Assembly (NCBI GenBank): GCA_920105625.2
Contig: OV050031.1
Location: forward strand, 97,097,676-97,161,675
Direction of reading: 5' to 3'
Length of the DNA stretch: 64,000 bases
Source of the DNA: Clusia tigrina
Lineage: Eukaryota; Arthropoda; Insecta; Diptera; Clusiidae
Below the pieces are notes generated by a model. The model searched no databases, had not been told where the DNA came from, and was given only the letters and a program-made list of their open reading frames with translations. Below, in pieces: positions 37,501 to 51,214 of this stretch (the first letter of the stretch is position 1; the number at the start of each line of letters is the position of its first letter). Position numbers and translations under genes: made by a program.

Positions 37501-40054
37501 GCATTTATATGTTTGCAAACTTTGATAGGTGTAGGACGTACCGTACAGAATTTAGGGCCATTTGAAGTTTTATCAGTGTTTGATTCGGGACTTAAGGGTA
37601 GCATGGCTTTGAGCGATAGCTTAAATTGACAAGAGGCTAGAGTATTTTATTGTTACAAAATTTCAAGGTTTTATGACGCTCCAATAAAAAGTGACAAGCA
37701 TTTGTATGTTGCAAACTTTGATAGGTGTAGGACGTACCGTATAGAAGTTAGGGCCATTTGAAGTTTTATCAGTGTTTGATTTGGGACTTAAGGGTAGCAT
37801 AGCTTTGAGCAATAGCTTAAATTGACAAGAGGCTCGAGTACTTTATTGTTACAAAATTTTAATGTTTTATGAGGCTCCAGTAAAAAGTTACAAGCATTTA
37901 TATGTTGCAAACTTTGATAGGTGTAGGACGTACCGTATAGATGTTAGGGCCATTTGAAGTTTTATCAGTGTTTGATTCGGGACTTAAGGGTAGCATAGCT
38001 TTGAGCGATAGCTTAAATTGACAAGAGGCTCGGGTACTTTATTGTTACAAAATTTCAAGGTTTTATGACGCTCCAGTAAAAAGTTACAAGCATTTGTATG
38101 TTGCAAACTTTGATAGGTGTAGGACGTACCGTATAGAAGTTAGGGCCATTTGAAGTTTTATCAGTGTTTTATTTGGGATTCAAGGGTAGCATAGCTTTGA
38201 GCAATAGCTTCAATTGACAAGAGGCTCGAGTGCTTTATTGTTACAAAATTTCAATGTTTTATTACGCTTCAGTAAAAAGTTACAAGCATTTGTATGTTGC
38301 AAACTTTGATAGGTGTAGGACGTACCGTATAGAAGTTAGGGCTATTTGAAATTTTATCAGTGTTTTATTTGGGATTCAAGGGTAGCATAGCTTTGAGCGA
38401 TAGCTTAAATTGGCAAGAGGCTCGAGTAATTTATTGTTACAAAATTTCAAGGTTTTATGACGCTCCAATAAAAAGTTACAAGCATTTGTATGTTGCAAAC
38501 TTTGATAGGTGTAGGACGTACCGTACAGAATTTAGGGCCATTTGAAGTTTTATCAGTGTTTTATTGGGATTCAAGGGTAGCATAGCTTTCAGCGATAGGT
38601 TAAATTGACAAGAGGCTCGAGTACTTTATTGTTACAAAATTTCAAGGTTTTATGACGCTCCAGGAAAAGTTACAAGCATTTATATGTTGCAAACTTTGAT
38701 AGGTGTAGGACGTACCGTATAGAAGTTAGGGCCTTTTGAAGTTTTATCACTGTTTGATTTGGGATTCAAGGATAGCATAGCTTTGAGCAATAGCCTAAAT
38801 TGACAAGAGGCTGGAGTACTTTATTGTTACAAAATTTCAAGGTTTTATGACGCTCCAGTGAAAAGTTACAAGCATTTGTATGTTGCAAACTTTGATAGGT
38901 GTAGGACGTACCGTACAGAATTTAGGGCCATTTGAAGTTTTATCAGTGTTTGATTCGGGACTTAAGGGTAGCATAGCTTTGAGCGATAGCTTAAATTGTC
39001 AAGAGGCTCGAGTATTTTATTGTTACAAAATTTCAAGGTTTTATGACGCTCCAATAAAAAGTGACAAGCATTTGTATGTTGCAAACTTTGATAGGTGTAG
39101 GACGTACCGTATAGAAGTTAGGGCCATTTGAAGCTTTATCAGTGTTTGATTTGGGACTTAAGGGTAGCATAGCTTTGAGCAATAGCTTAAATTGACAAGA
39201 GGCTCGAGTACTTTATTGTTACAAAATTTTAATGTTTTATGAGGCTCCAGTAAAAAGTTCCAAGCATTTATATGTTTGCAAACTTTGATAGGTGTAGGAC
39301 GTACCGTCTAAAAGTTAAGGCCATTTGAAGTTTTATCAGTGTTTGATTTGGGACTTAAGGGTAGCATAGCTTTGAGCAATAGCTTAAATTGACAAGAGGC
39401 TCGAGTACTTTATTGTTACAAAATTTCAAGGTTTTGTGATGCTCCAGTAAAAAGCTACAAGCATTTGTATGTTGCAAACTTTGATAGGTGTAGGATGTAC
39501 CGTACAGAAGTTAGGGCCATTTGAAGCTTTATCAGTGTTTGATTTGGGACTCAAGGGTATCATAGCTTTGAGCAATAGCTTAAATTGACAAGAGGCTCGA
39601 GTACTTTATTGTTACAAAATTTCAAGGTTTTATGACGCTCCAGTAAAAAGTTACAAGCATTTGTATGTTGCCAACTTTGATAGGTGTAGGACGTACCGTA
39701 TAGAAGTTAGGGCTATTTGAAGTTTTATCAGTGTTTTATTTGGGATTCAAGGGTAGCATAGCGTTGAGCGATAGCTTAAATTGACAAGAGGCTCGAGCAC
39801 TTTTTTGTTACAAAATTTTAATGATTTATGAGGCTCCAGTAAAAAGTTACAAGAATTTATATGTTTGCAAACTTTGATAGGTGTAGGACGTACCGTATAA
39901 AAGTTAGGGCCATTTGAAGTTTTATCAGTGTTTGATTTGGGACTTAAGGGTAGCATAGCTTTGAGCAATAGCTTAAATTGACAAGAGGCTCGAGTACTTT
40001 ATTGTTACAAAATTTCAAGGTTTTGTGACGCTCCAGTAAAAAGCTGCAAGCATT
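34565..40054. repeat. Near-identical 2,745-bp tandem pair
   Basis: Two units of 2,745 bp (14 x 196 + 1 net), 34,565-37,309 and 37,310-40,054. They share several otherwise unique variants at exactly the unit spacing. These are GTACCGTCTAAAAG (36,557 and 39,302), GATAGGTTAAATTG (about 35,868 and 38,613), GAGGCTGGAGTAC (about 36,063 and 38,808), GGCTAGAGTATT (about 34,890 and 37,635) and AAGTACCAAGC (about 34,747 and 37,492). By eye I found almost no differences, so the duplication looks very recent. Alternatively it could be an assembly duplication. Confidence 0.9.
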
Positions 40055-43000
40055 TGTATGTTGCAAACTTTGATAGGTGTAGGACGTACCGTACAGAAGT
40101 TAGGGCCATTTGATGTTTTATCAGTGTTTGATTTGGGACTCAAGGGTAGCATAGCTTTGAGCAATAGCTTAAATTGACAAGAGGCTCGAGTACTTTATTG
40201 TTACAAAATTTCAAGGTTTTATGACGCTCCAGTAAAATGTCACAAGCATTTGTATGTTGCAAACTTTGATAGGTGTAGGACGTACCGTATAGAAGTTAGG
40301 GCTATTTGAAATTTTATCAGTGTTTTATTTGGTATTCAAGGGTAGCATAGTTTTGAGCGATAGCTTAAATTGGCAAGAGGCTCGAGTAATTTATTGTTCC
40401 AAAATTTCAAGGTTTTATGACGCTCCAATAAAAAGTTACAAGCATTTGTATGTTGCAAACTTTGATAGGTGTAGGACGTACCGTACAGAATTTAGGGCCA
40501 TTTGAAGTTTTATCAGTGTTTTATTGGGATTCAAGGGTAGTATAGCTTTCAGCGATAGCTTAAATTGACAAGAGGCTCGAGTACTTTATTGTTACAAAAT
40601 TTCAAGGTTTTATGACGCTCCAGGAAAAGTTACAAGCATTTATATGTTGCAAACTTTGATAGGTGTAGGACGTACCGTATAGAAGTTAGGGCCTCTTGAA
40701 GTTTTATCACTGTTTGATTTGGGATTCAAGGATAGCATAGATTTGAGCAATAGCCTAAATTGACAAGAGGCTCGAGTACTTTATTGTTACAAAATTTCAA
40801 GGTTTTATGACGCTCCAGTGAAAAGTTACAAGCATTTGTATGTTGCAAACTTTGATAGGTGTAGGACGTACCGTACAGAATTTAGGGCCATTTGAAGTTT
40901 TATCAGTGTTTGATTCGGGACTTAAGGGTAGCATAGCTTTGAGCGATATCTTAAATTGTCAAGAGGCTCGAGTATTTTATTGTTACAACATTTCAAGGTT
41001 TTATGACGCTCCAATAAAAAGTGACAAGCATTTGTATGTTGCAAACTTTGATAGGTGTAGGACGTACCGTATAGAAGTTAGGTCCATTTGAAGCTTTATC
41101 AGTGTTTGATTTGGGACTTAAGGGTAGCATAGCTTTGAGCAATAGCTTAAATTGACAAGAGGCTCGAGTACTTTATTGTTACAAAATTTTAATGTTTTAT
41201 GAGGCTCCAGTAAAAAGTTCCAAGCATTTATATGTTGCAAACTTTGATAGGTGTAGGATGTACCGTACAGAAGTTAGGGCCATTTGAAGCTTTATCAGTG
41301 TTTGATTTGGGACTCAAGGGTATCATAGCTTTGAGCAATAGCTTAAATTGACAAGAGGCTCGAGTACTTTATTGTTACAAAATTTCAAGGTTTTATGACG
41401 CTCCAGTAAAAAGTTACAAGCATTTGTATGTTGCCAACTTTGATAGGTGTAGGACGTACCGTATAGAAGTTAGGGCTATTTGAAATTTTATCAGTGTTTT
41501 ATTTGGGATTCAAGGGTAGCATAGCGTTGAGCGATAGCTTAAATTGACAAGAGGCTCGAGCACTTTTTTGTTACAAAATTTCAAGGTTTTATGACGCTCC
41601 AGTGAAAAGTTACAAGCATTTGTATGTTGCAAACTTTGATAGGTGTAGGACGTACCGTATAGAATTTAGGGCCATTTGAAGTTTTATCAGTGTTTGATTC
41701 GGGACTTAAGGGTAGCATAGCTTTGAGCGATAGCTTAAATTGACAAGAGGCTCGAGTACTTCATTGTTACAGAATTTCAATGTTTTATGGCGCTCCAGTA
41801 AAAAGTTACAAGCATTTATATGTTGCAAACTTTGATAGGTGTAGGACGTACCGTATAGAAGTTAGGGCCATTTGAAGTTTTATCAGTGTTTGATTCGGGA
41901 CTTAAGGGTAGCATGGCTTTGAGCGATAGCTTAAATTGACAAGAGGCTCGAGTATTTTATTGTTACAAAATTTCAAGGTTTTATGACGCTCCAATAAAAA
42001 GTGACAAGCATTTGTATGTTGCAAACTTTGATAGGTGTAGGACGTACCGTACAGAAGTTAGGGCCATTTGATGTTTTATCAGTGTTTGATTTGGGACTCA
42101 AGGGTAGCATAGCTTTGAGCAATTGCTTAAATTGACAAGAGGCTCGAGTACTTTATTGTTACAAAATTTCAAGGTTTTATGACGCTCCAGTAAAATGTCA
42201 CAAGCATTTGTATGTTGCAAACTTTGATAGGTGTAGGACGTACCGTATAGAAGTTAGGGCTATTTGAAATTTTATCAGTGTTTTATTTGGGATTCAAGGG
42301 TAGCATAGCTTTGAGCGATAGCTTAAATTGGCAAGAGGCTCGAGTAATTTATTGTTACAAAATCTCAAGGTTTTATGACGCTCCAATAAAAAGTTACAAG
42401 CATTTGTATGTTGCAAACTTTGATAGGTGTAGGACGTACCGTACAGAATTTAGGGCCATTTGAAGTTTTATCAGTGTTTTATTGGGATTCAAGGGTAGCA
42501 TAGCTTTCAGCGATAGCTTAAATTGACAAGAGGCTCGAGTACTTTATTGTTACAAAATTTCAAAGTTTTATGACGCTCCAGGAAAAGTTACAAGCATTTA
42601 TATGTTGCAAACTTTGATAGGTGTAGGACGTACCGTATAGAAGTTAGGGCCTTTTGAAGTTTTATCACTGTTTGATTTGGGATTCAAGGATAGCATAGCT
42701 TTGAGCAATAGCCTAAATTGACAAGAGGCTCGAGTACTTTATTGTTACAAAATTTCAAGGTTTTATGACGCTCCAGTGAAAAGTTACAAGCATTTGTATG
42801 TTGCAAACTTTGATAGGTGTAGGACGTACCGTACAGAATTTAGGGCCATTTGAAGTTTTATCAGTGTTTGATTCGGGACTTAAGGGTAGCATAGCATTGA
42901 GCGATAGCTTAAATTGTCAAGAGGCTCGAGTATTTTATTGTTACAAAATTTCAAGGTTCTATGACGCTCCAATAAAAAGTGACAAGCATTTGTATGTTGC

Positions 43001-43829
43001 AAACTTTGATAGGTGTAGGACGTACCGTATAGAAGTTAGGGCCATTTGAAGCTTTATCAGTGTTTGATTTGGGACTTAAGGGTAGCATAGCTTTGAGCAA
43101 TAGCTTAAATTGACAAGAGGCTCGAGTACTTTATTGTTACAAAATTTTAATGTTTTATGAGGCTCCAGTAAAAAGTTCCAAGCATTTATATGTTTGCAAA
43201 CTTTGATAGGTGTAGGACGTACCGTATAAAAGTTAAGGCCATTTGAAGTTTTATCAGTGTTTGATTTGGGACTTAAGGGTAGCATAGCTTTGAGCAATAG
43301 CTTAAATTGACAAGAGGCTCGAGTACTTTATTGTTACAAAATTTCAAGGTTTTGTGATGCTCCAGTAAAAAGCTACAAGCATTTGTATGTTGCAAACTTT
43401 GATAGGTGTAGGATGTACCGTACAGAAGTTAGGGCCATTTGAAGCTTTATCAGTGTTTGATTTGGGACTCAAGGGTATCATAGCTTTGAGCAATAGCTTA
43501 AATTGACAAGAGGCTCGAGTACTTTATTGTTACAAAATTTCAAGGTTTTATGACGCTCCAGTAAAAAGTTACAAGCATTTGTATGTTGCCAACTTTGATA
43601 GGTGTAGGACGTACCGTATAGAAGTTAGGGCTATTTGAAGTTTTATCAGTGTTTTATTTGGGATTCAAGGGTAGCATAGCGTTGAGCGATAGCTTAAATT
43701 GACAAGAGGCTCGAGCACTTTTTTGTTACAAAATTTCAAGGTTTTATGACGCTCCAGTGAAAAGTTACAAGCATTTGTATGTTGCAAACTTTGATAGGTG
43801 TAGGACGTACCGTATAGAATTTAGGGCCA
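40055..43829. repeat. 1,958-bp decamer repeat with a 393-bp internal loss
   Basis: Units begin near 40,100 and 42,058. Both start with a TTTGATG monomer, then AAAATGTCACAAG, GCTATTTGAAATTTT and CGAGTAATTTATT, GTTTTATTGGG and CCAGGAAAAG. The length 1,958 = 10 x 196 - 2 reflects the last two 1-bp deletions. Relative to the second unit, the first lost one 393-bp dimer. Near 41,217-41,245 AGTTCCAAGC is followed by TATGTTGC instead of TATGTTTGC, and the offset moves from 1,958 to 2,351. Confidence 0.82.
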
Positions 43830-46800
43830 TTTGAAGTTTTATCAGTGTTTGATTCGAGACTTAAGGGTAGCATAGCTTTGAGCGATAGCTAAAATTGACA
43901 AGAGGCTCGGGTACTTTATTGTTACAAAATTTCAAGGTTTTATGACGCTCCAGTAAAAAGTTACAAGCATTTGTATGTTGCAAACTTTGATAGGTGTAGG
44001 ACGTACCGTATAGAAGTTAGGGCCATTTGAAGTTTTATCAGTGTTTTATTTGGGATTCAAGGGTAGCATAGCTTTGAGCAATAGCTTCAATTGACAAGAG
44101 GCTCGAGTGCTTTATTGTTACAAAATTTCAATGTTTTATTACGCTCCAGTAAAAAGTTACAAGCATTTGTATGTTGCAAACTTTGATAGGTGTAGGACGT
44201 ACCGTACAGAATTTAGGGCCATTTGAAGTTTTATCAGTGTTTGATTCGGGACTTAAGGGTAGCATGGCTTTGAGCGATAGCTTAAATTGACAAGAGGCTC
44301 GAGTATTTTATTGTTACAAAATTTCAAGGTTTTATGACGCTCCAATAAAAAGTGACAAGCATTTGTATGTTGCAAACTTTGATAGGTGTAGGACGTACCG
44401 TATAGAAGTTAGGGCCATTTGAAGTTTTATCAGTGTCTGATTTGGGACTTAAGGGTAGCATAGCTTTGAGCAATAGCTTAAATTGACAAGAGGCTCGAGT
44501 ACTTTATTGTTACAAAATTTTAATGTTTTATGAGGCTCCAGTAAAAAGTTACAAGCATTTATATGTTTGCAAACTTTGATAGGTGTAGGACGTACCGTAT
44601 AAAAGTTAGGGCCATTTGAAGTTTTATCAGTGTTTGATTTGGGACTTAAGGGTAGCATAGCTTTGAGCAATAGCTTAAATTGACAAGAGGCTCGAGTACT
44701 TTATTGTTACAAAATTTCAAGGTTTTGTGACGCTCCAGTAAAAAGCTGCAAGCATTTGTATGTTGCAAACTTTGAGAGGTGTAGGACGTACCGTACAGAA
44801 GTTAGGGCCATTTGAAGTTTTATCAGTGTTTTATTTGGGATTCAAGGGTAGCATAGCTTTCAGCGATGGCTTAAATTGACAAGAGACTCGAGTACTTTAT
44901 TGTTACAAAATTTCAAGGCTTTATGACGCTCCAGGAAAAGTTACAAGCATTTATATGTTGCAAACTTTGATAGGTGTAGGACGTACCGTATAGAAGTTAG
45001 GGCCTTTTGAAGTTTTATCACTGTTTGATTTGGGATTCAAGGATAGCATAGCTTTGAGCAATAGCCTAAATTGACAAGAGGCTCGAGTACTTTATTGTTA
45101 CAAAATTTCAAGGTTTTATGACGCTCCAGTGAAAAGTTACAAGTATTTGTATGTTGCAAACTTTGATAGGTGTAGGACGTACCGTACAGAATTTAGGGCC
45201 ATTTGAAGTTTTATCAGTGTTTGATTCGGGACTTAAGGGTAGCATAGCTTTGAGCGATAGCTTAAATTGTCAAGAGGCTCGAGTATTTTATTGTTACAAA
45301 ATTTCAAGGTTTTATGACGCTCCAATAAAAAGTGACAAGCATTTGTATGTTGCAAACTTTGATAGGTGTAGGACGTACCGTATAGAAGTTAGGGCCATTT
45401 GAAGCTTTATCAGTGTTTGATTTGGGACTTAAGGGTAGCATAGCTTTGAGCAATAGCTTAAATTGACAAGAGGCTCGAGTACTTTATTGTTACAAAATTT
45501 CAAGGTTTTGTGATGCTCCAGTAAAAAGCTACAAGCATTTGTATGTTGCCAACTTTGATAGGTGTAGGACGTACCGTATAGAAGTTAGGGCTATTTGAAG
45601 TTTGATCAGTGTTTTATTTGGGATTCAAGGGTAGCATAGCGTTGAGCGATAGCTTAAATTGACAAGAGGCTCGAGCACTTTTTTGTTACAAAATTTCAAG
45701 GTTTTATGACGCTCCAGTGAAAAGTTACAAGCATTTGCATGTTGCAAACTTTGATAGGTGTAGGACGTACCGTATAGAATTTAGGGCCATTTGAAGTTTT
45801 ATTAGTGTTTGATTCGGGACTTAAGGGTAGCATAGCTTTGAGCGATAGCTTAAATTGACAAGAGGCTCGAGTACTTCATTGTTACAGAATTTCAATGTTT
45901 TATGGCGCTCCAGTAAAAAGTTACAAGCATTTATATGTTGCAAACTTTGATAGGTGTAGGACGTACCGTATAGAATTTAGGGCCATTTGAAGTTTTATCA
46001 GTGTTTGATTCGGGACTTAAGGGTAGCATAGCTTTGAGCGATAGCTTACATTGACAAGAGGCTCGAGTACTTCATTGTTACAGAATTTCAATGTTTTATG
46101 GCGCTCCAGTAAAAAGTTACAAGCATTTATATGTTGCAAACTTTGATAGGTGTAGGACGTACCGTATAGATGTTAGGGGCATTTGAAGTTTTATCAGTGT
46201 TTGATTCGGGACTTAAGGGTAGCATAGCTTTGAGCGATAGCTTAAATTGAAAAGAGGCTCGGGTACTTTATTGTTACAAAATTTCAAGGTTTTATGACGC
46301 TCCAGTAAAAAGTTACAAGCATTTGTATGTTGCAAACTTTGATAGGTGTAGGACGTAACGTATAGAAGTTAGGGACATTTGAAGTTTTATCAGTGTTTTA
46401 TTTGGGATTCAAGGGTAGCATAGCTTTGAGCAATAGCTTCAATTGACAAGAGGCTCGAGTGCTTTATTGTTACAAAATTTCAATGTTTTATTACGCTCCA
46501 GTAAAAAGTTACAAGCATTTGTATGTTGCAAACTTTGATAGGTGTAGGACGTACCGTACAGAATTTAGGGCCATTTGAAGTTTTATCAGTGTTTGATTCG
46601 GGACTTAAGGGTAGCATGGCTTTGAGCGATAGCTTAAATTGACAAGAGGCTCGAGTATTTTATTGTTACAAAATTTCAAGGTTTTATGACGCTCCAATAA
46701 AAAGTGACAAGCATTTGTATGTTGCAAACTTTGATAGGTGTAGGACGTACCGTATAGAAGTTAGGGCCATTTGCAGTTTTATCAGTGTTTGATTTGGGAC

Positions 46801-49800
46801 TTAAGGGTAGCATAGCTTTGAGCAATAGCTTAAATTGACAAGAGGCTCGAGTACTTTATTGTTACAAAATTTTAATGTTTTATGAGGCTCCAGTAAAAAG
46901 TTACAAGCATTTATATGTTTGCAAACTTTGATAGGTGTAGGACGTACCGTATAAAAGTTAGGGCCATTTGAAGTTTTATCAGTGTTTGATTTGGGACTTA
47001 AGGGTAGCATAGCTTTGAGCAATAGCTTAAATTGACAAGAGGCTCGAGTACTTTATTGTTACAAAATTTCAAGGTTTTGTGACGCTCCAGTAAAAAGCTG
47101 CAAGCATTTGTATGTTGCAAACTTTGAGAGGTGTAGGACGTACCGTACAGAAGTTAGGGCCATTTGAAGTTTTATCAGTGTTTGATTTGGGACTCAAGGG
47201 TAGCATAGCTTTGAGCAATAGCTTAAATTGACAAGAGGCTCGAGTACTTTATTTTTACAAAATTTCAAGGTTTTATGACGCTTCAGTAAAAAGTTACAAG
47301 CATTTGTATGTTGCAAATTTGATAGGTGTTGGACGTACCGTATAGAAGTTAGGGCTATTTGAAATTTTATCAGTGTTTTATTTGGGATTCAAGGGTAGCA
47401 TAGCTTTGAGCGATTGCTTAAATTGGCAAGAGGCTCGAGTAATTTATTGTTACAAAATTTCAAGGTTTTATGACGCTCCAATAAAAAGTTACAAGCATTT
47501 GTATGTTGCAAACTTTGATAGGTGTAGGACGTACCGTACAGAATTTAGGGCCATTTGAAGTTTTATCAGTGTTTGATTCGGGACTTAAGGGTAGCATAAC
47601 TTTGAGCGATAGCTTAAATTGACAAGAGGCTCGAGTATTTTATTGTTACAAAATTTCAAGGTTTTATGACGCTCCAGTAAAAAGTTACAAGCATTTGTAT
47701 GTTGCAAACTTTGATAGGTGTAGGACGTACCGTACAGAAGTTAGGGCCATTTGAAGTTTTATCAATGTTTGATTTGGGACTCAAGGGTAGCATAGCTTTG
47801 AGCAATACCTTAAATTGACAAGAGGCTCGAGTACTTTATTGTTACAAAATTTCAAGGTTTTATTACGCTCCAGTAAAAAGTTACAAGCATTTGTATGTTG
47901 CAAACTTTGATAGGTGTAGGACGTACCGTATAGAAGTTAGGGCCATTTGAAGTTTTATCAGTGTTTTATTTGGGATTCAAGGGTAGCATAGCTTTCAGCG
48001 ATGGCTTAAATTGACAAGAGGCTCGAGTACTTTATTGTTACAAAATTTCAAGGTTTTATGACGCTCCAGGAAAAGTTACAAGCATTTATATGTTGCAAAC
48101 TTTGATAGGTGTAGGACGTACCGTATAGAAGTTAGGGCCTTTTGAAGTTTTATCACTGTTTGATTTGGGATTCAAGGATGGCATAGCTTTGAGCAATAGC
48201 CTAAATTGACAAGAGGCTCGAGTACTTTATTGTTACAAAATTTCAAGGTTTTATGACGCTCCAGTGAAAAGTTACAAGCATTTGTATGTTGCAAACTTTG
48301 ATAGGTGTAGGACGTACCGTACAGAATTTAGGGCCATTTGAAGTTTTATCAGTGTTTGATTCGGGACTTAAGGGTAGCATAGCTTTGAGCAATAGCTTAA
48401 ATTGACAAGAGGCTCGAGTACTTTATTGTTACAAAATTTTAATGTTTTATGAGGCTCCAGTAAAAAGTTCCAAGCATTTATATGTTTGCAAACTTTGATA
48501 GGTGTAGGACGTACCGTATAAAAGTTAAGGCCATTTGAAGTTTTATCAGTGTTTGATTTGGGACTTAAGGGTAGCATAGCTTTGAGCAATAGCTTAAATT
48601 GACAAGAGGCTCGAGTACTTTATTGTTACAAAATTTCAAGGTTTTGTGATGCTCCAGTAAAAAGCTACAAGCATTTGTATGTTGCAAACTTTGATAGGTG
48701 TAGGATGTACCGTACAGAAGTTAGGGCCATTTGAAGCTTTATCAGTGTTTGATTTGGGACTCAAGGGTATCATAGCTTTGAGCAATAGCTTAAATTGACA
48801 AGAGGCTCGAGTACTTTATTGTTACAAAATTTCAAGGTTTTATGACGCTCCAGTAAAAAGTTACAAGCATTTGTATGTTGCCAACTTTGATAGGTGTAGG
48901 ACGTACCGTATAGAAGTTAGGGCTATTTGAAGTTTTATCAGTGTTTTATTTGGGATTCAAGGGTAGCATAGCGTTGAGCGATAGCTTAAATTGACAAGAG
49001 GCTCGAGCACTTTTTTGTTACAAAATTTCAAGGTTTTATGACGCTCCAGTGAAAAGTTACAAGCATTTGTATGTTGCAAACTTTGATAGGTGTAGGATGT
49101 ACCGTATAGAATTTAGGGCCATTTGAAGTTTTATCAGTGTTTGATTCGGGACTTAAGGGTAGCATAGCTTTGAGCGATAGCTTAAATTGACAAGAGGCTC
49201 GAGTACTTCATTGTTACAGAATTTCAATGTTTTATGGCGCTCCAGTAAAAAGTTACAAGCATTTATATGTTGCAAACTTTGATAGGTGTAGGACGTACCG
49301 TATAGATGTTAGGGCCATTTGAAGTTTTATCAGTGTTTGATTCGGGACTTAAGGGTAGCATAGCTTTGAGTGATAGCTTAAATTGACAAGAGGCTCGGGT
49401 ACTTTATTGTTACAAAATTTGAAGGTTTTATGACGCTCCAGTAAAAAGTTACAAGCATTTGTATGTTGCAAACTTTGATAGGTGTAGGACGTACCGTATA
49501 GAAGTTAGGGCCATTTGAAGTTTTATCAGTGTTTTATTTGGGATTCAAGGGTAGCATAGCTTTGAGCAATAGCTTAAATTGACAAGAGGCTCGAGTGCTT
49601 TATTGTTACAAAATTTCAATGTTTTATTACGCTCCAGTAAAACGTTACAAGCATTTGTATGTTGCAAACTTTGATAGGTGTAGGACGTACCGTACAGAAT
49701 TTAGGGCCATTTGAAGTTTTATCAGTGTTTGATTCGGGACTCAAGGGTAGCATAGCTTTGAGCGATAGCTTAAATTGACAAGAGGCTCGAGTATTTTATT

Positions 49801-51214
49801 GTTACAAAATTTCAAGGTTTCATGACGCTCCAATAAAAAGTGACAAGCATTTGTATGTTGCAAACTTTGATAGGTGTAGGACGTACCGTATAGAAGTTAG
49901 GGCCATTTGAAGTTTTATCAGTGTTTGATTTGGGACTTAAGGGTAGCATAGCTTTGAGCAATAGCTTAAATTGACAAGAGGCTCGAGTACTTTATTGTTA
50001 CAAAATTTTAATGTTTTATGAGGCTCCAGTAAAAAGTTACAAGCATTTATATGTTTGCAAACTTTGATAGGTGTATGACGTACCGTATAAAAGTTAGGGC
50101 CATTTGAAGTTTTATCAGTGTTTGATTTGGGACTTAAGGGTAGCATAGCTTTGAGCAATAGCTTAAATTGACAAGAGGCTCGAGTACTTTATTGTTACAA
50201 AATTTCAAGGTTTTGTGACGCTCCAGTAAAAAGCTGCAAGCATTTGTATGTTGCAAACTTTGAGAGGTGTAGGACGTACCGTACAGAAGTTAGGGCCATT
50301 TGAAGTTTTATCAGTGTTTGATTTGGAACTCAAGGGTAGCATAGCTTTGAGCAATAGCTTAAATTGACAAGAGGCTCGAGTACTTTATTTTTACAAAATT
50401 TCAAGGTTTTATGACGCTTCAGTTAAAAGTTACAAGCATTTGTATGTTGCAAACATTGATAGGTGTAGGACGTACCGTATAGAAGTTAGGGCTATTTGAA
50501 ATTTTATCAGTGTTTTATTTGGGATTCAAGGGTAGCATAGCTTTGAGCGATAGCTTAAATTGACAAGAGGCTCGAGTACTTTATTGTTACAAAATTTCAA
50601 GGTTTTATGACGCTCCAATAAAAAGTTACAAGCATTTGTATGTTGCAAACTTTGATAGGTGTAGGATGTACCGTACAGAATTTAGGGCCATTTGAAGTTT
50701 TATCAGTGTTTGATTCGGGACTTAAGGGTAGCATAACTTTGAGCGATAGCTTAAATTGACAAGAGGCTCGAGTATTTTATTGTTACAAAATTTCAAGGTT
50801 TTATGACGCTCCAGTAAAAAGTTACAAGCATTTGTATGTTGCAAACTTTGATAGGTGTAGGACGTACCGTACAGAAGTTAGGGCCATTTGAAGTTTTATC
50901 AGTGTTTGATTTGGGACTCAAGGGTAGCATAGCTTTGAGCGATAGCTTAAATTGACAAGAGGCTCGAGTACTTTTTTGTTACAAAATTTCAAGGTTTTAT
51001 GACGCTCCAGTGAAAAGTTACAAGCATTTGTATGTTGCAAACTTTGATAGGTGTAGGATGTACCGTATAGAATTTAGGGCCATTTGAAGTTTTATCAGTG
51101 TTTGATTCGGGACTTAAGGGTAGCATAGCTTTGAGCGATAACTTAAATTGACAAGAGGCTCGAGTACTTCATTGTTACAGAATTTCAATGTTTTATGGCG
51201 CTCAGTAAAAAGTT
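43830..51214. repeat. About 1-kb cassette at irregular 196-bp multiples
   Basis: The cassette runs from a GGCTCGGGTAC monomer through CGAGTGC, GGTAGCATGG and the 197-bp monomer to AAGCTGCAAG with TTTGAGAGG. It occurs at about 43.85-44.83, 46.2-47.2 and 49.3-50.3 kb. Spacing is 2,352 bp (12 monomers) and then 3,136 bp (16 monomers). At the second interval homology is longer, about 1.65 kb, and includes the TATTTTTACAAAA/GCTTCAG monomer. Between cassettes lie GAGCACTTTTTTG and TATGGCGCTCC monomers. The spacing is not constant, so this is not a clean higher-order repeat. Confidence 0.78.

Noticed and set aside
34565..40054. Calling the 2,745-bp pair a definite assembly error
   Set aside because: Near-identity alone does not show this. 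Younger repeats of similar quality (the 1,892-bp units) also occur. Read depth and spanning reads would be needed.
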